64,000 nt of DNA, taken from assembly GCF_000165425.1 (NCBI RefSeq), contig NW_001799455.1, forward strand, positions 186,001-250,000. The letters are read 5' to 3'. This DNA is from Paramecium tetraurelia (taxonomy: Eukaryota; Ciliophora; Oligohymenophorea; Peniculida; Parameciidae). Position numbers and translations under genes: made by a program. Below the pieces are notes generated by a model, which made no database searches, was not told the origin of the DNA, and saw only the letters and a program-made list of their open reading frames with translations. Of the stretch, positions 33,401 through 45,720 are shown piece by piece. The number at the start of each line of letters is the position of its first letter. The stretch's first letter is position 1.

Positions 33401-34812
33401 ATTTGAATAGATGATGGTTTTCTCTGGTAAATTGCTTGTTAAATTAATTAGAATCATTGTTTTATAAATGTTCATAAAGCTATTCTTCAATTTCGAAGAG
33501 AACCTCCACTAATTTTTTACATTTTTCATAATTTGATTGTCTAATATGTAATTTATATTCGACATTAATTTCTAATTATCTTCTTTATTGTAATTCTATT
33601 TCTTCATTAAATTCTGATTATAAAGCTCTTAACATCTCTTCTTCTTTAAATTTCTAATTAATTACATTGAGTTCTTATTTATTTCTATAGTTTTCATCTC
33701 TTAATTGTCTATTTTCCAAAATAACTTCCTGACATTAATAGGCTCTCCAGATTTCATACATAATTTCTTTTTCTTATTTACTTTATTATTTGAGTTTTTC
33801 TAAAACAGTGTATTCTCTTCTCTGTAATTCATCTGTTTACTTTTCCTAATCCACAATCATTTTTCTTCTTCTTTTATCTCTCTCCTTTCTCAAGAATTCA
33901 CTCATCATCTTATTCCTCAATCCTAAGGAGACTGGTTCTTGAGTTGCTCTGGTTTCAAATTGTTCTATTTGATCCTCTATCTCACTTCTCATTACTTGTT
34001 ATGTTTGAATCAATCTATCTTCAGTTGCTTTTTGCATTGTAGATTTGAATTTTTCATCAGCTACTTTATTTTTATGTCGAATTTATTAATTTTTTTTCCA
34101 ATTTTCAATTCCTTTTTGATTCCAATCTTCCATAAATGCCATATTTCTTTGTAATTTATTCAACTAGATTTTTCTCATTTCTTCTTTTAGATTTCTTTCC
34201 TCTGTTTCCTCTTTGATTTTCAACCGACGTTCTTTTTCGGCTTATTAAATGGCAAATGATGTAAACTTCCCAAGATGCATGTCTAAGTTTACATCCTTCT
34301 ATGCTTTATTCTTCTCATTAAGTTTAGATATAAAGAATTCTTATTCCATTTTATCAAATTAGTCTTTTGGTTATCTGATAACCATTAATGGTTATATGAC
34401 ATTATATTTACCAGTTTTTGCATGCATCATCACATCATGAGGATCATTTACTTTTTGCAATTACTATGTTAATGAATAGATTGGATACCATTTGTAATTG
34501 ATAGAGCAATTACATAGCAACTCCTTTCTTGCCTTTGATTACTTGATCAGCAATTTGAAAATTAAATGGGATGTGTAAAGTCTTAAATGTTGGTTCCAAC
34601 AAAGTGAAATTCTTCATCTTGGCTTCCCTTACATCTCTTAATTTTGAAATCAATAATTACTTATTTGAGAATTCTTCGAAATTGAGTTGTTAATTGAACT
34701 TGCTCAGTAACTCTCCAAATAGATACCCATTATGAAAATCCTTTTCAAAAGATGTCACCTTCCTACTCAACTATACTTCATCATTCAACCACACCATTAG
34801 AAGTTACGACAT
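30402..34812 (-). CDS. SPEF2: SPEF2/CPC1-like central-pair protein of cilia
   Basis: Structural component of the ciliary central apparatus (projection C1b in algae), needed for motility. It starts MSQLLMVWLNDEVQLSRKVT, followed by SFEKDFHNGYLFGELLSKFN, the calponin-homology-like N-terminus typical of SPEF2. A long coiled coil spans about 34250-33350. An adenylate-kinase-like domain begins at FVPFRGSLIGFSFSGKKT near 33150, where the P-loop has GKK in place of the usual GK[ST]. A Lys-rich insert (KKGGKQPAKKDEKKGKK) lies near 31300-31390. The C-terminus includes EILNVDGDRFIDYLLQNI, EF-hand-like. About 1450 residues; intron positions were not all resolved (total length needs introns summing to 1 modulo 3). 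It lies 22 bp downstream of the NACHT gene's stop on the same strand. Confidence 0.88.
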
Positions 34813-34834
34813 TTTATATATAAATATATTATAT

Positions 34835-37800
34835 TCATATTTTAATCGCTCCTTTCTATATCAAAAGCGGTTCCAAAGAATCGCTTCTTGACACAATATT
34901 GGAATTCTTCAAAATGCAATCCTTAGCTTAAATGAGGGGACACCTTGAAATGGTCCTATAGCAATCAAACTTCTGATTATCCATCATTTTGAATAGATGG
35001 ATAGATCCATCGAAGCAACCCGCAGCAAAGATCTATCCAACAGGGCAAAAATCAACACACTTCACCTAATCAGTAGTGGGTAGACTAGCTAATTACTTTT
35101 GAGTCGTCAAATCCCAAATCCCTATGCTTAAATCATCACTGCCTGATATGAGCATTTTGCAGTCAGGAGATACTGCAAGTGAACTTATTGTATTTTGATG
35201 CCCTGAAATTACAGAAATTTCTCTCTATTCCTTTAAGTTATAAGTTTTGATTGTATGATCACTACTACCTGAAATTAGAATATCCTCCACCAACTTCAAT
35301 GAATTTACTGAACCTCTATGAATTTTGATTTAATGTTCTTTCTATTTGGTTTCGACATTCAAAACAAATACCGTATTATCTGCACCCCCTGATATGATGT
35401 TACCATTCTTCATAAATTGTAAACAGTTGACTGTGTGAGAATGAACATCAAACACTTAAGTTAAAGAATAGTCTTTTAGGTTCCAAATCTTAACGATGTA
35501 GGAGAAACCTCCAGAACCAGAGGCCAACATTGAACCATCATTAGAAAAAGCTAAAGATTAGATGGAATCACACTCAGAATTAATAATATGCAATTGTTTC
35601 TAAAACTATGGATCCCAAATTCGAATAGTTCGATCGTCTCCACCAGAAGCTAATATCATCTTAGTGGGTGAAAATAAAACGCACCAAACCATCTCAGTGT
35701 GACCTTCAAGTCTGCAAATTAAAGTGCCTTCTTAAACATTCCATAATTGTACACTGCAATCTCTACTTCCAGATGCCAGCATTTCGCCATCAGGAGAGAA
35801 ACTAAGAGATGACACATAATTTAAATGGCCATCTAAAACATAATCTTATTTTGTAGCAGTAACATTCCATTATCTAATCATTTTATCTTGACTTCCAGAA
35901 TACAGAACCATCCCATCTGGAGAGAACACTAAAGATGTAACAAAGTGGGAATGTCCTTGCAGATATCCTATTTATTTGAATGTTTTCACATCCCATAATC
36001 TAACTGATTAATCATCTGAACCTGATGCTAATATTTATCCATTTCTTGTGAAACTTAAACTATTTACATTACTACCATGTCCTTCTAATGTGCTCAATTA
36101 TCTCAATTCTTTAATATCCCACATCACTATTCTTCCATCCTTATATCCAGAACTTAACAATTACTCATCTTTATGTAAAGATATTGTCAATACTTCGCTC
36201 TCATTTTATAATACTTCACATTAACTTCTCTTCGCTACATCCCACATGATAATTTTTTTGTCTTACCCACTTGAAATCAATTTTTAACTATTTTCATATA
36301 GTAATAATGATGTTATAGCTTTTTGATGTCCCTCCAAGACAGCTAAAATCTATTTAGACTTAATATTCCATATCCGTACAGTATTATCATTTCCTCCTGA
36401 TACCAGAATATTTGAATCTTAGGAAAATATCACGCATGTTACACTCTCATCATGTCCCTCCAACACATCCATTTACTTTCCAGTTTTGATTGACCACAAT
36501 CTGATTGTTTTATCATTGCTACCTGATGCCAAGATTTAGTTATCATTTGATATACTTACATATCTTACCATGTCAGTATGTCCTTCTAAAATTTAAATTT
36601 GTTGACAAGTCTTAGCATTCCATAAAATTATTATATTATCTTCTCCTCCTGAAATCAAAGTTGATCCATCCGATGTAATTGCGATAGATTTAACATAATC
36701 CTTGTGTCCTTAGAAAAATGGCTTTTCTTTGCATATCATATTTTTCCACTCAGAGTTACTTAAATTTGCTTTATTAAAATTACATGAATCTATGGCCACA
36801 TTATTCATCTTAGTATTCTACATATTACAATTGTAAAATGATAATCCATATAATTTTGTATCAGATATATTTATATTACTGATGTCTTAATTGTTCAAAT
36901 TCAGTTGTAGAAAGCTCAATAAATAAATACAATTAGATGAAACTCTTTCTAGTTTTGGAAATTTTCCAGATAGCTTCACTAATGATAATAATTTCGATTA
37001 TAATTAATCTATTTATATTACTTCACTTTTTAGTATGTTTAAGCTGCCTGAAAAATGTTCTAATGTTATATTAAATGAAGGTTAGTTGTATAAACTAGAC
37101 TCCATTTTTTCAATGTAATCTTGAATATATTGTCTCTACAGAGCCGTAATGTCTTAATCTAATTTTATTCTTTCTAAAAATTCGTAAATGTATTTAGCAA
37201 CATAGAACTCCTATATTGATGTGTGACTAAATGAGTAATTACTACCACTTTAAACTATTAACATAGAATTTCTGATTAATGTTTTATATTCCTTCTCTCC
37301 ATATGAGTCATTAAAGTATTGATCTTGCCATTCCTCTTAAAATTAGGAGAAATGTTATGCTTTCCTAATTTTAAGTTCTCCTTTAATTTTATATTCGATT
37401 GATGTTACTTAATTTTTAGTCATATCTAGTGCTAAGGATTATGAAAATTCTTATAAGTCCACTTTAACTGTTTCATAGTTATATACCTTTCCCATCTTCT
37501 TCCATTTATCTATTTGCTAATCATGGTAGTAACTTATAAATGATTCATAAAATTAATATGATGTAAATTACTTTTATTTTAAAGATTCGTAAACAATTCT
37601 GGCATCATTTTCAATATTAAATAATTGATTCATTATCTTTAGTGATTTATCATCAATCAATTCAAAAGTATTTGATTCAGAGAAAAAACTAAAAAAGTTT
37701 TGATTATCTAAATTCATAATAATCTTCATTCCAACATCCTTTAAGTCTTTAACATTAAATTCTTAATAATCCGAATCATTTTTTAGTCTCATCATTTTTT

Positions 37801-40800
37801 TTTCTGATTCAATCAGTTTTTTTTTAATTTTGATGAAATTTTATAGAAATTAATCCTTTATTGTTGAAATCTCTTTATTGGATTTTGTTAAACTTGGTAA
37901 TACTTAGACAACTACATTCATCATAAATGGTGTATTGAAGAGTATTTGGAGATTAGAATTAAGAATAACATTTTGATATTTCTTAATACTCCAAATATTA
38001 AAAAGATTTTATGATAATTATTAAATTTGATTGTCATTTAAAGATTTAAATGTACTTTTACATTTCAATAGTCTTATTAAATGCTTTATTTCATTGTTAC
38101 TCAATAATTGATTAGAATTAGTATTCTGAAAATTTGTTTCTTAAACCAAAAAATCATAAATAGAATTCCAAACTTATAAAAACTCCGTTACAATAAATTG
38201 CTTTCCCTGTAAGGATATTAATTTCTCATAAATGCTGATAATAGATCTTTTAATGCAATATAAACAGTATTATTTAATATAATGCTGGCATTAATCTTCA
38301 TTCAAACTTAATAGCATGTTTTCTTTCATCTTTTCTAAACTGCTACCACAAAACCATGTTTAATACCCCATGACTGTTAATAGTTCCCTCCTTGATGTAA
38401 TAATAACTTTAAAATTTGAACCCATCACATCTTATCCAAATTCAGCAATAAATTTATTTGTATGAAATAGATTAGATTATATGTATTCAGATCTCATTTC
38501 ATCATAACTATCCAAAATTACAACCACTTTCAATTTCTTCTTCTTAATTGCTTCCTTCAATTCTTTAATTTGTATCTTATCAAATTAATAATATTCCTTC
38601 TCCAAACCTTGATCTATAATGTTAAATTAAGGATGTTTTATAGTAGGTAATGAAATAAACAATGGGATCCATTATTCATTATTAGTATGAATTTTCCACA
38701 ATTCAACTTCAATCCTTTCAGATGCTTTACTTTTACCAGACCCGGCCCTTCCAGTGATTAACATTACATCACACATTTTATCTTAATTTAAAAGAAAGCC
38801 ATTAATCTCTTGTTATAATTCCGATACTTTAATATCTTGTCCTGTAATTGGATCTATAATCATTGTGTTCAATGGAATATATATTTCACTCAATTCTTCT
38901 TGCTCTCTAGCTAATAGAACTCTTTATTTTCTGATTTCCAGTAATTCATCGTATTTCTTGCCCCTCAATCTACTTAGATCTACACTTAATTAATTTATAG
39001 AGTTTTAAATATTCTATATCTTTTCTTTAATTAAATGTAATTATTTTTAAATCTCCTTCAGAAAAACAAAATTTAGATCCATCTTAGAAGACATTTCATT
39101 AACACCTTCCACATATTCGTCTAATTCTTAATTAAGAATCAACATTTTTTTTTAAAGTTAATCTTTCTTTTTTGGATCAATTTCCATTTATATTTCTTGA
39201 TCGGTCACATTTATAATGTCAAATTTACCTTGAATTGTCTATTTCAAGGTTTCAGATACTGTGGTTATGTCTTTAGAAAATAATCTCCTTTAGAATTCGA
39301 TCATTTCTTTATTTTTAAGAACTCTTTTTACACGTTCATCCTTTTCATGAATCCACAACTATGATATTATGTTTTGACTAAATTTATTGATCGGTTCTTC
39401 TTAAATAATCTATTAAATCTTAATAATGTTGAATGCTAAACATTCTCTTATTTTATAATCTGATGATCCACTTTCATTATTATTCTTTTCTGTATTACTC
39501 ATTTATTATATCTACTATTGGGATTACCATATAAAGGGATCTAATTCAATTTCAACCTCAAAAGATTGATCAATATGGTCATCAAAATTATAGATAGTGT
39601 CAATCACACTTTAAATGATATCAATCTTAAGATTTTGTTCATTTATTGCAAATAAAGTTTCCTTTAAATTTCTCATATCTTCTAAATCTTTATTAAATTT
39701 CTTGTAGTGCATTGCTTTAAATGTTTACATAACCTCTTTTTGTATCTCATTAATTTAAACATTCTAATCATCTATTTTTTAAGAATTTAATAACAATAAA
39801 TTTATTTCATTTAAATTTTACAAAAACTCTTAAAAATCAAATAACTTTTATGATAAATAACTTTTCAAAAGTTTGAGTTAATTTAAGTTTTCTTATTATA
39901 ATGTTGCAGTAGTGTCTTCATCTTAAATATTTGTTTACTATTGATTATTATCAACAGATTTAATTTAATCTTAATACAATTTTCTTAGCTTCGATTCACT
40001 CTAATCTAAATTTGTAGGTTAAAGTTAGATTTATAGTAAGAGAGATTAGATGTCCATGAAGAAGCGCATTTAATCCTTTTTAAATTCATTTAGAGGCATC
40101 GCATTATTTAAAGAATCAAAGTCGGCATTAATTTATTTGATCAAAAAATTCAATGTCTCTTTATTTAATTACGATGCATTTTTGTAATCTTAAAATAATT
40201 CATCTACGTAATGCTCTTATCTTATTAGAACTTCCTTATGTTATTATTATAAATTCACTTCTTTTATTTCCTTTTGATCTTTATTTAATTTAGATTTAAA
40301 TGCTAATTCTACTTTATAGATTTAATACTCATAAATTCTTATTTAAGAAATTATGCCATTTAACAAATATATAAGATTGTAATTAACTTTAATCTAATCA
40401 AATAATGAAATCTCATTTTGATTCTATTGAAGTTTTTCAAACATCAATATAGCTTGCTTTACATAATGATTCAAAAATTCTCTGGATAATAATTTATTGA
40501 TCAAATTAAATAGCTAGTTATTATTAAATTAAACATCTCTTTATTAATGAGATTTAGAAGGAATTAATTAATTGGATTATTGATTAAATGATCTTAGGTT
40601 GTTAATTATTTTAGATGAAAATTCTGTGAATCTATTGATTGAACTAATGAATTTGGTAATATTGTATTGCTAAGTTTGTTTCATATGAATATATGAAGCA
40701 TTTTAGAAGTGAATTTAATAATCACTCATTACTTCATATTGATGTATTACAACTGATTGTATTTCATGTATTAGTTAATAAAAGGGTTCTCCAAAACTAT

Positions 40801-42394
40801 CTTTGATAATTTAGATTTAATTAGTTATTAATTTCCTTTGATCATCTGGTATTGCTGTCAAATCTAAGATAGATATCGTTAATTAGCAAGCGTTTGCTAA
40901 AGTTAATAGCTGAGATTAGTTTTCAACAATAAGAAATATCAAGCTTTTTGTATTCGATTCTAATTAAGAAACTAGAGATGCACAATGATCCTATTGCAAT
41001 TAAATGTTATTTTTTGTCAAGCCTTTGTTTTCTATTAAAATATTAAAATTCTGCTAAAAGTCTTAGTATAATATATTATAATCTGATGTAATTTTCTGAA
41101 TAATTGTTAATGTATTTTGACATTTCTCAATATTTAGATTACTTAGAAATGTATGGATATGTATATTATTATTTTTTTAACTAAATGTAAATTAGCAATA
41201 TGATTCACAAATAGTCTAATTTTAAAATGCTTTTTCTTCTAATAAATACTTTTAAAATTATCTAATTTTATTAAAACCAACCAGTTAGAATTAGCTTTCA
41301 AATTATTTCAGTATGCCATCTGATTAATAGTCGTTAAAGAAATTAATTTTTGCTTCATTCCTGTTATATGAGAGTAAAGTTAATACTTTGGCATGTAATA
41401 ATTTATTCCAATTTAGTTATTATTGGACAGAATCTTGAGTTTTAAAGAAATCGAATTTATTGACAATTGGACGATAAGTAAGTAATTCTGTAACGAGTTT
41501 TAGCCAACAAAAGTGGATTAACCAATTTTTGGAATTAGCGATATAAGTAGTATATCCATCCATCAATTAATTTAATTAACTTTTAACAGAAAACTACTAT
41601 TGTTTCAATTAGTTAATGATCAACCATTTTAAGGATTCGAAAAAGTAATATATTTCGTATAATTAAATACTATTCTCAATTTTCTTCTGTAAAGCAGTGA
41701 ATATAAATTATGCCCCTTCAATTAATGAGTAAATTAAGTCTTCTGTTGGTGACATTGACATAAACGAGGATACTAAACCAGACATAAAGTTGATCAAGAT
41801 TTCTTAACCTTTTTGAGAATTACTTCTGCAATTTTCAACACAAGCTTACATAATAGTTAATTCAAATTCTGCTCCAGTTATCCAAATGTTTTAAGATTCT
41901 ATTTTCAGATTGTTTTCGAATTCAGACAGATACTCCAATATTTATTGCTTGTATGAATCTTCGATAAATCTATCTTAATTTTTTAGTAAAACTGAAAATA
42001 CGATTCGGAACAAATCATTACAAATTTACAAAATTTAGAGACATAAGAATCCGGAGGCTCTTAGATAAACTGTAATTTGTCTCAATACTTGATCGAGTGA
42101 AATCAATGCAATATCAAATGCTTACGTAACTTACCTATCATTCTGACACAGCAGACCAAAGTTTTCTTTATTAAAATTAAACCACTAAATAGCTATCATC
42201 ACTTCATCACTTTAAGCCTTATCAAAGACAGTTGATGATTTTTCCGATATAATTTTACTATACTTTCTGAGATCTTCTAAGAGATTAGACTTTTATAATC
42301 CTGCTTGTTTTGAAAGTGGAATTGGTTATGGTTCTATTTTAGTGGTACCACATCCTCCTCCTCTCAAACATATATAATATTTGTCAATTCTCAT
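34835..42394 (-). CDS. Giant NACHT-WD40 STAND NTPase, 2519 residues, intronless
   Basis: One frame of 2520 codons without TGA. Residues 1 to about 1150 are helical, charged and match no domain I know. The NACHT module follows: P-loop MLITGRAGSGKSKASE near 38780-38730, Walker B KVVVILDSYDEMRSE near 38530, and sensor FKVIITSRRE near 38400. After a helical arm comes a segment with short leucine/asparagine repeats (near 37080-36790), then a C-terminal array of about fourteen WD40 repeats (36750-34890), recognisable by repeated GH, SGSxD and WD patterns. STAND ATPases of this layout act as ligand-triggered switches in animals, fungi and bacteria. The ligand here would bind the propeller; the N-terminal region would be the output. 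Role in ciliates unknown. Near-identical repeats may complicate assembly. Confidence 0.9.
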
Positions 42395-42775
42395 TTTATT
42401 CAATATAATTATTTTGTTTATTACTATAATTAGTAATTTGAGGTATTTTATATAGAGAGGTTTGAATTAATTTTGGATTATAAAATAAAAAAAGGGCAGA
42501 TAGTTTTTGATTTAATTGATTATATGTATTTTTATACTATGAAATGTAGTTTATTATGTATTCTTATAATTTTTTAAGAATAAATCTTAAATGTAATTAG
42601 TAGATGATATTTAGGTTTGATAAATGACTAGGGTTGTGAATAATATTTGATTAATTTAAATTAGATCGTTAATTATATCTGATTTTTGAATGCTTTGATT
42701 GGAGTATAATATGATTTAGTGAATAAAATATTTGTATTGTTCTAGCAATTGTGTTATTAAATTAAATATCATAAA
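42395..42775. promoter_or_regulatory. Divergent intergenic region, 381 bp
   Basis: Between the starts of the NACHT-WD40 gene (-) and the coiled-coil gene (+). A+T-rich, with no open frame of protein-like composition. By position it carries both promoters; no specific element recognised. Confidence 0.4.
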
Positions 42776-44298
42776 ATGGATCAATGTGATTCTTCAAAGT
42801 TGAAAATAGATTACTTGAGTTAGGAAATCCAAAATTTAAACCAAAGGTTAGAAGAATAGATAACTATAAACTTGCAATATTAAAGTCTCATTAATGGTCG
42901 AACTGATATGAAAATGCTCTTGAGTGTTATGCAATCGGAATAAGAACTTTTGAAATAATAAATAACGAAATTACTTACCGAGAGGAATGAAGCTGTATCA
43001 AAGGTAATTCGCCATGCAATTTAGGTTCTAATTCTAGAATAAATACTCTAAGTCACTCAATAGGAAAATGATTTCATTCTCAAAGAGTCAGAACAAAGAA
43101 TTAAGCAACTGCAAGAACAAATAAAATATTATGAGTAGTCATGCTAAAACTTGAATCTTTATGAGAACGATCCTCAAAATCAGGGTTATTTAATAAAGTA
43201 TAAATAAGTATAAATATATTACATAATTAAGATAGTGAATTTGAATGAGTCCACCTTGAGATTACAATAGGAGATCGAGAATTACAAGATTCAATTGGCT
43301 TTGGCTCACATGAAGATGAGTAAGTTATAAGAATCCAAAAACGATTTAATCTAGTTGAACTTTGTAAATCAGCATAATATACATTTAGACTCTCTCGAAC
43401 GAAATATGTAGATTGAAGATGTAACCAAATCAAGGAGTGAAAAATGTAGACAAATACATTACCTAGCTAATTGAAGTCCAAAAGAAGTTGGTGTAGATTG
43501 AAGATGATGATTCCGATAAGGATTGCACATCTCCAATGCAAGACAGAATTCAATGTTTTTCAAATAAATGTATAAATGAATCAATATTGAGAGACCATTT
43601 TCACTTAGCACAATATGCCAAAATTGGATTTGAAGAGGGCTCAGCAAATATAAGCCTTTACCTTATAGCAAATCAACATGAAGCAACAAAAGAACCAAGA
43701 TTTAAATCAATAAGAAGAACTGTAAAAATGGGTAAGTGAATATAAGTATTTGAAAAATAACTACGATGCCTCTAAAATACTATTTGATTAATTGAAGATT
43801 CAATTCGAGGATCTCTAAAGGAAATACCATGAAACCTTATCAATAAACGCCACTTTGATTCGGGCTAACCAAAATTACGAAGAAAAATGGTAGAGCATTA
43901 ACAAACAGCATAATATATATAAGGAATTCTATTTACAGTATAAGGATTCCATTGAGATATTCAATAAAAGTCTAAGCAATAAAAAATTACAAGAATCGCT
44001 ATCCGAAAGAAAGGATCTGTGTGAATTTTCAATTTAAGATTCAAAGTTGAGACCGACATCATAATTGAGGAGATCCAGTGTTAATGTGGTTGGGATTACA
44101 TCAGTGGATTCAACTACCAATTGCATCAATTACAAAGATAAATTAATCCAGATGACTAAGGATGTTTTTTAAATATTTAAGAAGAAGTAGAATGAAAATG
44201 AAAGTAGCGATGAAGATATTCCCAAGTTGAATCAAATGAAAAGGGAATTTACTGTGTCGAACAATTTTCAATCTAAATAAAGACAAGTAAAAAAATGA
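42776..44298 (+). CDS. Coiled-coil protein, 473 residues
   Basis: Four introns (21, 24, 31 and 25 nt; three of them end AAG) give 474 codons. The first 170 residues form a nearly continuous coiled coil (LSQEIQNLNQRLEEQ, LKESEQRIKQLQEQIKYYEQ, LRLQQEIENYKIQLA). A short acidic linker (IEDDDSDKDC) follows, then a less regular part with DHFHLAQYAKIGFEEGSANI and further coil (LFDQLKIQFEDLQRKYHET). The end is Ser-rich and basic. Probably cytoskeletal or centrosomal; no family is recognised. Start ATG at 42776 is the first in frame. It converges with the next gene 35 bp away. Confidence 0.7.
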
Positions 44299-44333
44299 TA
44301 TTTATCCACACATTTTTTGCATGATAATGTATA

Positions 44334-44908
44334 TCATTATTTGCCTTTCTTTTCCTTTTTCTTCGATGGAGATGGTTTTGTTTCTTCTGTTACTTAAGTA
44401 TTAGGTTTTTGAGTATCTTATACTTCATCCTCATCAACTTCCTCCTCTACTTCAATTTCAACCATCTTCTTTACTTTCCTCTTCCTCTTCTCCTTTTTCT
44501 CAGGCTACTCATAAACGACTTGATCTCGCATAGCTTCTATTATGATTCCCAATAAAATTGCTTTGTATCCAACACTTTAAACTATTTTTCATATTAATAC
44601 TGCTATAAGGCTTCACTAAGTTCCTGCATCTCTAATTTTAAACAATAGCGAACAATCAATGAGAGATCTACAACGCCAATTAATAAAAAAGCCATAAGAA
44701 GCTTCTTTATGTCAATCAAAATGCATAAGCCTAACGCAATTGCGAACAAAGCTTAAATAGCATGCTAAATGATTAAACTTATTTAATATACATTGGGAGT
44801 AAACTCAAGAACGTGTTAAAATGGATAATAGGGCAATTTGGTTTCAATGAACAAGTACCATCCCGTAACAAAAAAATAAATGGTGGCAGGAATAAGCAAA
44901 AATTTCAT
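44334..44908 (-). CDS. Membrane protein with charged cytosolic tail, unrecognised
   Basis: 179 residues after one 35-nt intron (180 codons). Starts MKFLLIPATIYFFVTGWYLF, a signal-anchor-like helix, followed by hydrophobic stretches ISLIIQHAIQALFAIALGLC and LLMAFLLIGVVDLSLIV, and GYKAILLGIII after the intron. The last 55 residues are strongly charged: basic (EKKEKRKRKVKK), then acidic (VEIEVEEEVDEDEV), then KPSPSKKKEKKGK. The tail suggests cytosolic protein binding. No known family. Stop to stop distance with the coiled-coil gene is 35 bp. Confidence 0.65.
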
Positions 44909-45025
44909 TAAATATATTTAATATTTTCTTATAATAATGAATTATCCATTCTCTAATGTTCCATTTTCGCTAAAGGAGTATTAATTGAGCATATAAGTAA
45001 TTAGAAATACTATATTTATATATAA

Positions 45026-45601
45026 TCACAATAAGAGCTAAGTGGACATTTGGGATTCTTTCTTATTTGTTTCACGCAAGTAATTAATAGTATAAATTTG
45101 ATCTATTTTAATCAATATGCATATGAAACAATTGATCAAGGATTCAATGAATAGGAGTATAAGTGGAGCTAATTTGGTTTTGTAGTTGTCATTGATGGGC
45201 ATTTGAAAAATATAGAAGAGTACAAAAAGATTATATACAAATTATAGTCCAAAATAGATTATTTCCACTAAATGCAATTTATTCATGTAGTTTTTGATGT
45301 AATATCTTGTCTTATTAATGAGTATGAGAGTCATCATAAATAGCATGATAATGTTGGAGGGCATCAACCATAACAAGACAGTGCAAGAGTCACATTAAGT
45401 ATTAGGCATTCTCTATTTGTACAGCAATTAGTTATCGAAATCAAAACATCTCTCCATGGCATTGAATGATAATTGACAAGTATTTTCGTTGTTTTCAGCT
45501 ATATTTAGAAAGTATAGAGTGATGTTGATGGTGATCAAGACAATTACAAGAATAATTTCTGTTCTGAGTATATTCTTAATTTATTTAGAAATTGGATTCA
45601 T
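45026..45601 (-). CDS. Four-helix membrane protein, unrecognised
   Basis: 191 residues, one frame, starting MNPISKQIKNILRTEI. Helices: ILVIVLITINITLYFLNIA, a Cys-bearing loop (CQLSF, RCFDF, CDSC), WLMPSNIIMLFMMTLILI, FVYNLFVLFYIFQM and LAPLILLFIESLINCFICIL. The short lumenal-type loop with paired Cys recalls tetraspanin-like or Golgi four-pass proteins but is not diagnostic. A 20-nt GT...TAG intron near the stop would extend the protein by another coding-like exon (ISNYLYAQLILLQRKW) toward 44908, so the 3' end is uncertain. Confidence 0.65.
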
Positions 45602-45720
45602 TAATTAATAATTGAAATATAAACCAATGAGGAGGAGACTTGAATAAAAGAGTATGAATGGAAAGAGGAATTTTAATTATGGAATATAAATTATTATTTA
45701 TATTTTAAGAACACAGAATT

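Noticed and set aside
43227..43647. Minus-strand ORFs in the coiled-coil gene
   Set aside because: The plus-strand frame with four phase-consistent introns explains the sequence better.
44940..45480. Plus-strand open frame starting MNYPFSNVPFS and a longer one downstream
   Set aside because: The minus-strand frame encodes a regular four-helix membrane protein; the plus frame is its shadow. It becomes open only because TGA is the sole stop.
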